Shown: in pieces, positions 60,667 to 64,000 of the stretch | How positions within the stretch are numbered: position 1 is the first letter of the stretch | Layout: each line of letters begins with the position of its first letter | Assembly: GCF_017877055.1 (NCBI RefSeq) | Contig: NZ_JAGIPG010000001.1 | Location: 1,922,001 to 1,986,000, forward strand | Origin: Neorhizobium galegae | GTDB lineage: Bacteria > Pseudomonadota > Alphaproteobacteria > Rhizobiales > Rhizobiaceae | Direction: 5' to 3' | Length of the DNA: 64,000 nucleotides | The notes under the pieces: model-generated | What the model saw: only the letters and a program-made list of their open reading frames with translations | What the model was told of the DNA's origin: nothing | Database searches by the model: none | Made by a program: the position numbers and the translations under genes

Positions 60667-62043
60667 TCAGAAATACTGGATGGAAACGCGGAACAGCTGC
60701 TCCACATGGCGCACGGCTTCGGCGGTGGCAAAGAGCACCACCCGGTCGCGCGCCTTGATCCTGGTATCGCCATTCGGGCGGATGACGGCCTCGCCGCGGT
60801 AGATCGCGCCAACCCGGATGCCGTCCGGAAGGCCAAGTTCGCGGAACGGCCGGCCGACCAGCGGCGAGGTTTCCAGCGCCTCCGCCTCGATAATCTCGGC
60901 AGCGCCGTTCTGCACCGCATAGACGGAACGGATGCGGCCCTTGCGGACATGCTGCAGCACGCGCGAGATCGTCACCGCACGCGGGTTGATCTGCGCATCG
61001 ATACCGAGCGCGTCGGTGACCTGATGGAACGAGGTGGAGTTGATCAGCACGAGGTTCGACTTGCAGCCGAGCGATTTCGCCATGACCGCGCCGAGGATGT
61101 TGATCTGGTCGCTGTTGGTGAGGGTTATGATCAGGTCGGTATCCTGGATATCGGCCTGGGTGAGGATATGCTGGTCGAGCGCCGAACCGTGCAGCACGAT
61201 CGTATTGCGCAGCTGCTCGGAAACGACCAGCGCCCGCTCGCGGTCGCTCTCGATGATCTTCAGCCGCGTCCTCGGCTGGTGTTCCTCGATGGTTCGGGCG
61301 ACGTAATATCCGATATTGCCGCCGCCGGCGATGATGATGCGGCGCGCCTCCTGCTCCTCGTGGCCGAACAGGCCGAGCGTGCGGCGGATATGTTCGCGCT
61401 GGCAGATGACGTAGGCGAGATCGCCCACGACGAGTTCGTTGGCGGAACGGGCGACGCTCAGGACGCCATTGCGGACGATGCCGACCACGGTCGCCATCAG
61501 GTCGGGAAACAGTTCAGAGAGCTGATGCAGGGGCGTGGCGACCACCGGGCAGTCCTCCATGCACTCGATCGCCACCATGGCGATGTGATCGTCGGCGAAC
61601 TTGACGACATCGGTAGCGCCGGGGAAGGAGATGCGCCGCAGCACCATCTTGCCGACCTCTATCTCCGGCGAGATCGTCACGTCGATCGACATGTTCTGGC
61701 GGCTGAAGAGATCGGCATATTCCGGCTTCAGATAGTTCTGGGCGCGGATACGGGCGATCTTGGTGGGCACCGAGAAAAGCGCCTGCGCGACTTCGCAGGC
61801 GACGATGTTGACCTCGTCGTAGAGCGTCACCGCGATGATCATGTCCGCGTCTTCGGCGCCCGCCTTTTCAAGCACGTCCGGATGGGCGCCGTGGCCGACG
61901 TAACCCTTGACGTCGAGGGTCTCGGTGATCGCAGCGATCAACGTCGCCGAGGTATCGATGACGGAGACGTCATTGTCCTCCTGGGCGAGCCGTTCAGCGA
62001 TGCCGTAGCCCACCTGTCCCGCGCCGCAGATGATCACCTTCAT
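60667..62043 (-). CDS. trkA: Trk potassium uptake regulator TrkA
   Basis: 458 aa with two RCK halves. Each has a Rossmann site: MKVIICGAGQVGYGIAERLAQEDNDVSVID (1-30) and ARRIIIAGGGNIGYYVARTIEEHQ (near 232). Each is followed by a TrkA-C lobe (SIDVTISPEIEVGKMVLRRI; GRPFRELGLPDGIRVGAIYRGEAVIRPNG). It binds NAD(H) on the cytoplasmic face of the TrkH/G potassium channel. Close to ntrX (4-base gap) and in the conserved order of the NtrYX operon. Confidence 0.95.
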   Translation of the reverse strand: MKVIICGAGQVGYGIAERLAQEDNDVSVIDTSATLIAAITETLDVKGYVGHGAHPDVLEKAGAEDADMIIAVTLYDEVNIVACEVAQALFSVPTKIARIRAQNYLKPEYADLFSRQNMSIDVTISPEIEVGKMVLRRISFPGATDVVKFADDHIAMVAIECMEDCPVVATPLHQLSELFPDLMATVVGIVRNGVLSVARSANELVVGDLAYVICQREHIRRTLGLFGHEEQEARRIIIAGGGNIGYYVARTIEEHQPRTRLKIIESDRERALVVSEQLRNTIVLHGSALDQHILTQADIQDTDLIITLTNSDQINILGAVMAKSLGCKSNLVLINSTSFHQVTDALGIDAQINPRAVTISRVLQHVRKGRIRSVYAVQNGAAEIIEAEALETSPLVGRPFRELGLPDGIRVGAIYRGEAVIRPNGDTRIKARDRVVLFATAEAVRHVEQLFRVSIQYF

Positions 62044-62046
62044 AGG

Positions 62047-63411
62047 CTACACACCGAGCGACTTGAGCTTGCGATGCAGAGCCGAACGTTCCATGCCGAC
62101 GAATTCCGCCGTGCGGGAAATGTTGCCTCCGAAACGGTTGATCTGGGCGATCAGGTAGTCGCGCTCGAACATTTCGCGGGCTTCGCGCAGCGGCAGCGTC
62201 ATGATGTGGTAGTCGCCCTTGGCGGAAACCTTGGGCAGCATGTCGCCGAGATCGGTCGGCAACATGTCGGCGGATATCGGCGAATCCGGACCGTCGGAAC
62301 GGGCAAGGATCATCAGCCGTTCGATATTGTTGCGCAGCTGGCGGATATTGCCCGGCCAGTCATGGGCCTGGAGGACGGCCATGGCGTCCTCGCCGATCTT
62401 GCGGGGACGGATGCCGGCCTGCTCGGAAATCTGGCGCATGAACATGTCGACCAGGAAAGGAATGTCCTCGCGGCGTTCGGCGAGCGCCGGCACCTTGACC
62501 GGCACGACGGCCAGCCGGTGATAGAGATCCTCGCGGAAGGAACCGTCGGCGATCAGGCTTTCGAGATTGTAGGCGGTCGACGAGATGATGCGGACATCGA
62601 CCTTGACGCGCTTGGAGCCGCCGACACGTTCGAACTGCTGGTCCACCAGTACGCGCAAGATCTTGTTCTGGGTCTCGCGCGGCATTTCGCCGACTTCGTC
62701 GAGATAAAGGATGCCGCGATGGGCCTCTTCCAGGGCGCCGATCTTGCGCGCCTGGCCGGGAGCGCCTTCGGTACCGAAAAGTGCCATCTCCATGCGATCA
62801 GGCGTGATCGTCGCAGCGTTCAGCGCCACGAAGGGGCCGGCGACGCGCGACGAGCGCTTGTGGATCATCCGAGCCACCAGTTCCTTGCCGGAACCGGAAG
62901 GGCCGAGGATCATCACGCGGCTGTTGGTCGGCGCGACCTTCTCGATGGTCTGGCGGAGCTGCGAGACGGCAACCGACGTGCCGACCAGCTCGGCGGCGTC
63001 GCCCGTGCGCTTCTTGAGCTCGTTCACCTCGCGCTTCAGCTTGGAGTTTTCGAGTGCCCGCTCGGCGATCAGGATCAGCCGGTCGGCCTTGAAAGGCTTT
63101 TCGATGAAGTCGAAGGCGCCGCGCTTGATCGCCGACACCGCCGTCTCGACATTGCCGTGGCCGGAGATCATCACGACGGGCAGATCGGGGTGCCGGCTCT
63201 TGACCTCGTCGAGCAGCGCCAGGCCGTCGAGCCTGGAGCCCTGCATCCAGATATCCAGGAAAACCAGCCGCGGCACGCGATCGGATATCGCTGCCAGCGC
63301 GCTGTCGCTGTCGTGAGCCGTGCGGGTTTCATGACCCTCATCGGACAAAATACCTGAAACGATATCGCGGATATCCGCCTCGTCATCTACGACCAGAATA
63401 TCAGACGCCAT
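62047..63411 (-). CDS. ntrX: Two-component response regulator NtrX
   Basis: 454 aa. The receiver has D9/D10 and phospho-acceptor D53 (VFLDIW). The AAA+ domain has GPSGSGKE and LYLDEVGEMP; the C-terminal Fis-like HTH is NISRTAEFVGMERSALHRKLKSLGV. The sigma-54-contact GAFTGA loop is replaced by EGAPGQARKIGAL, as described for alphaproteobacterial NtrX, so it may not activate sigma-54 in the classical way. It overlaps the stop of ntrY by 11 bases. The pair regulates nitrogen, envelope and redox genes. Confidence 0.95.
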   Translation of the reverse strand: MASDILVVDDEADIRDIVSGILSDEGHETRTAHDSDSALAAISDRVPRLVFLDIWMQGSRLDGLALLDEVKSRHPDLPVVMISGHGNVETAVSAIKRGAFDFIEKPFKADRLILIAERALENSKLKREVNELKKRTGDAAELVGTSVAVSQLRQTIEKVAPTNSRVMILGPSGSGKELVARMIHKRSSRVAGPFVALNAATITPDRMEMALFGTEGAPGQARKIGALEEAHRGILYLDEVGEMPRETQNKILRVLVDQQFERVGGSKRVKVDVRIISSTAYNLESLIADGSFREDLYHRLAVVPVKVPALAERREDIPFLVDMFMRQISEQAGIRPRKIGEDAMAVLQAHDWPGNIRQLRNNIERLMILARSDGPDSPISADMLPTDLGDMLPKVSAKGDYHIMTLPLREAREMFERDYLIAQINRFGGNISRTAEFVGMERSALHRKLKSLGV

Positions 63412-64000
63412 AAGCCAATTCCTTGTTATTATCCGTTCCCGGCACCGCCACCTGCGCCAGATGCGGCAGCAGCACCCTGATCATGGCGCCCTTGCCATGA
63501 TCGAAATCGGCGGGAGCATCGTGCAGTTCGAGCTGCCCGCCGTGTTCTTCGATGATCTTCTTGACGATGGCGAGCCCCAGGCCCGTGCCCTTGTCGCGCA
63601 TGGTCATGTAGGGCTCGAGGATGCGGTGCCGGTTTTCGGTCGGCAGGCCGCTGCCGTTGTCGATGATGTCGACCACATAGGTGTCGCGCTCCGCGTCGTA
63701 GACCGAGCGGACCTTGACCTTGCGGCCGTCGCGCTCCTGATCGCTCGGCACCGCCTCGATCGCCTCGACGGCGTTCTTGATCAGGTTGCCGAAGGCCTGG
63801 CCGAGCATGCGCGCATCGAACATGCCCTTCAGCGGCTCGTCGCCAAGCTCGCGGATGAAATCCACATGGGTGGTGCCCATCTCGCGCAGGAAGATCGCGT
63901 CGCGCAGGATATCGCGCAGGTCGGCCTCTTCCTTGGCGGGTTTCGGCATGCGGGCAAAGGAGGAGAATTCGTCGACCATGCGGCCGATATCGCCGACCTG
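63401..64000 (-). CDS. ntrY: Histidine kinase NtrY, C-terminal part only (truncated by window edge)
   Basis: The last 199 codons are present, from QVGDIGRMVDEFSSFARMPKP to the stop at 63401. Visible: HATPase N-box FGNLIKNAVEAIEA, G1 DNGSGLP, and G2 GTGLGLAIVKKIIEEHGG. The His-containing and sensory parts are outside the window. It phosphorylates NtrX downstream, with which it overlaps. Confidence 0.95.
   Translation of the reverse strand, partial: QVGDIGRMVDEFSSFARMPKPAKEEADLRDILRDAIFLREMGTTHVDFIRELGDEPLKGMFDARMLGQAFGNLIKNAVEAIEAVPSDQERDGRKVKVRSVYDAERDTYVVDIIDNGSGLPTENRHRILEPYMTMRDKGTGLGLAIVKKIIEEHGGQLELHDAPADFDHGKGAMIRVLLPHLAQVAVPGTDNNKELAYGV

Noticed and set aside
60706..63357. 883-codon plus-strand open frame over trkA and ntrX
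   Set aside because: It is antisense to two clear, conserved genes and has no family features.

Overview
The window looks like a chromosomal segment of a Rhizobiaceae alphaproteobacterium (Agrobacterium/Rhizobium/Neorhizobium type). The evidence is high GC with strong third-position bias, the ntrY-ntrX-trkA-dat-hfq-hflX series, the cysG-DUF2849-cysI-DUF934 operon, octopine/histidine-type amino acid permeases, paired PF06904 and retropepsin-type cell-envelope genes, and dispersed rhizobial palindromic repeats. I see no rRNA, tRNA, insertion sequence, prophage or CRISPR array. The species cannot be fixed from sequence alone.

Layout. 1-750: a MarR regulator facing a gene that runs off the left end, with a perfect 16-bp operator-like palindrome between them. 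750-8650: molybdenum cofactor genes (moaA, mobA, mobB, and a DUF971 gene), interrupted by a large HBM-type chemotaxis receptor and two exporters. 8650-13920: an OmpA-family protein with a huge Pro/Ala/Gln-rich stalk, then a polar amino acid ABC importer that has a binding protein and two permeases but no ATPase. 14000-24100: small housekeeping and repair genes (usg, TPR-methyltransferase, DinB, AlkD-like, UDG, secreted nuclease), regulators (AraC, Lrp) and a PdhS/DivJ-like histidine kinase. 24100-27000: cobT-dgkA diverging from cobS, followed by DUF1289 and a membrane retropepsin. 27000-32000: AraC plus MFS exporter, a two-gene ABC-2 exporter and a TSUP permease. 32000-32450: a gene-free stretch with a strong orphan terminator and an anti-Shine-Dalgarno hairpin, which is a good small-RNA candidate. 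32450-43120: an extensin-like lipoprotein, an NAD(P)H oxidoreductase, a Cache chemoreceptor, a thioesterase, the DUF1800/DUF1501 export pair and a GGDEF-EAL protein.

43200-50130 is the accessory part. An extended uvrB carries two different intergenic repeat elements inside its coding sequence. It is followed by a lone AT-rich gene for a P-loop ATPase with a predicted C-terminal winged helix and its own sigma-70-like promoter. Then come about 2.5 kb that are poor in genes but rich in repeats: at least six palindromes, a diverged long repeat pair, a 20-bp tandem duplication and an 87-bp direct repeat. The ATPase gene is the best candidate here for an undescribed, horizontally acquired system, but its function is not shown by the sequence.

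50130-55100 is the sulfite-reduction/siroheme operon with a ferredoxin-NADP reductase beside it. 55300-64000 holds a nucleoside deaminase, mazG, an acyltransferase, and then the conserved hflX, hfq, dat, trkA, ntrX, ntrY block on the minus strand, with ntrY cut by the right end.
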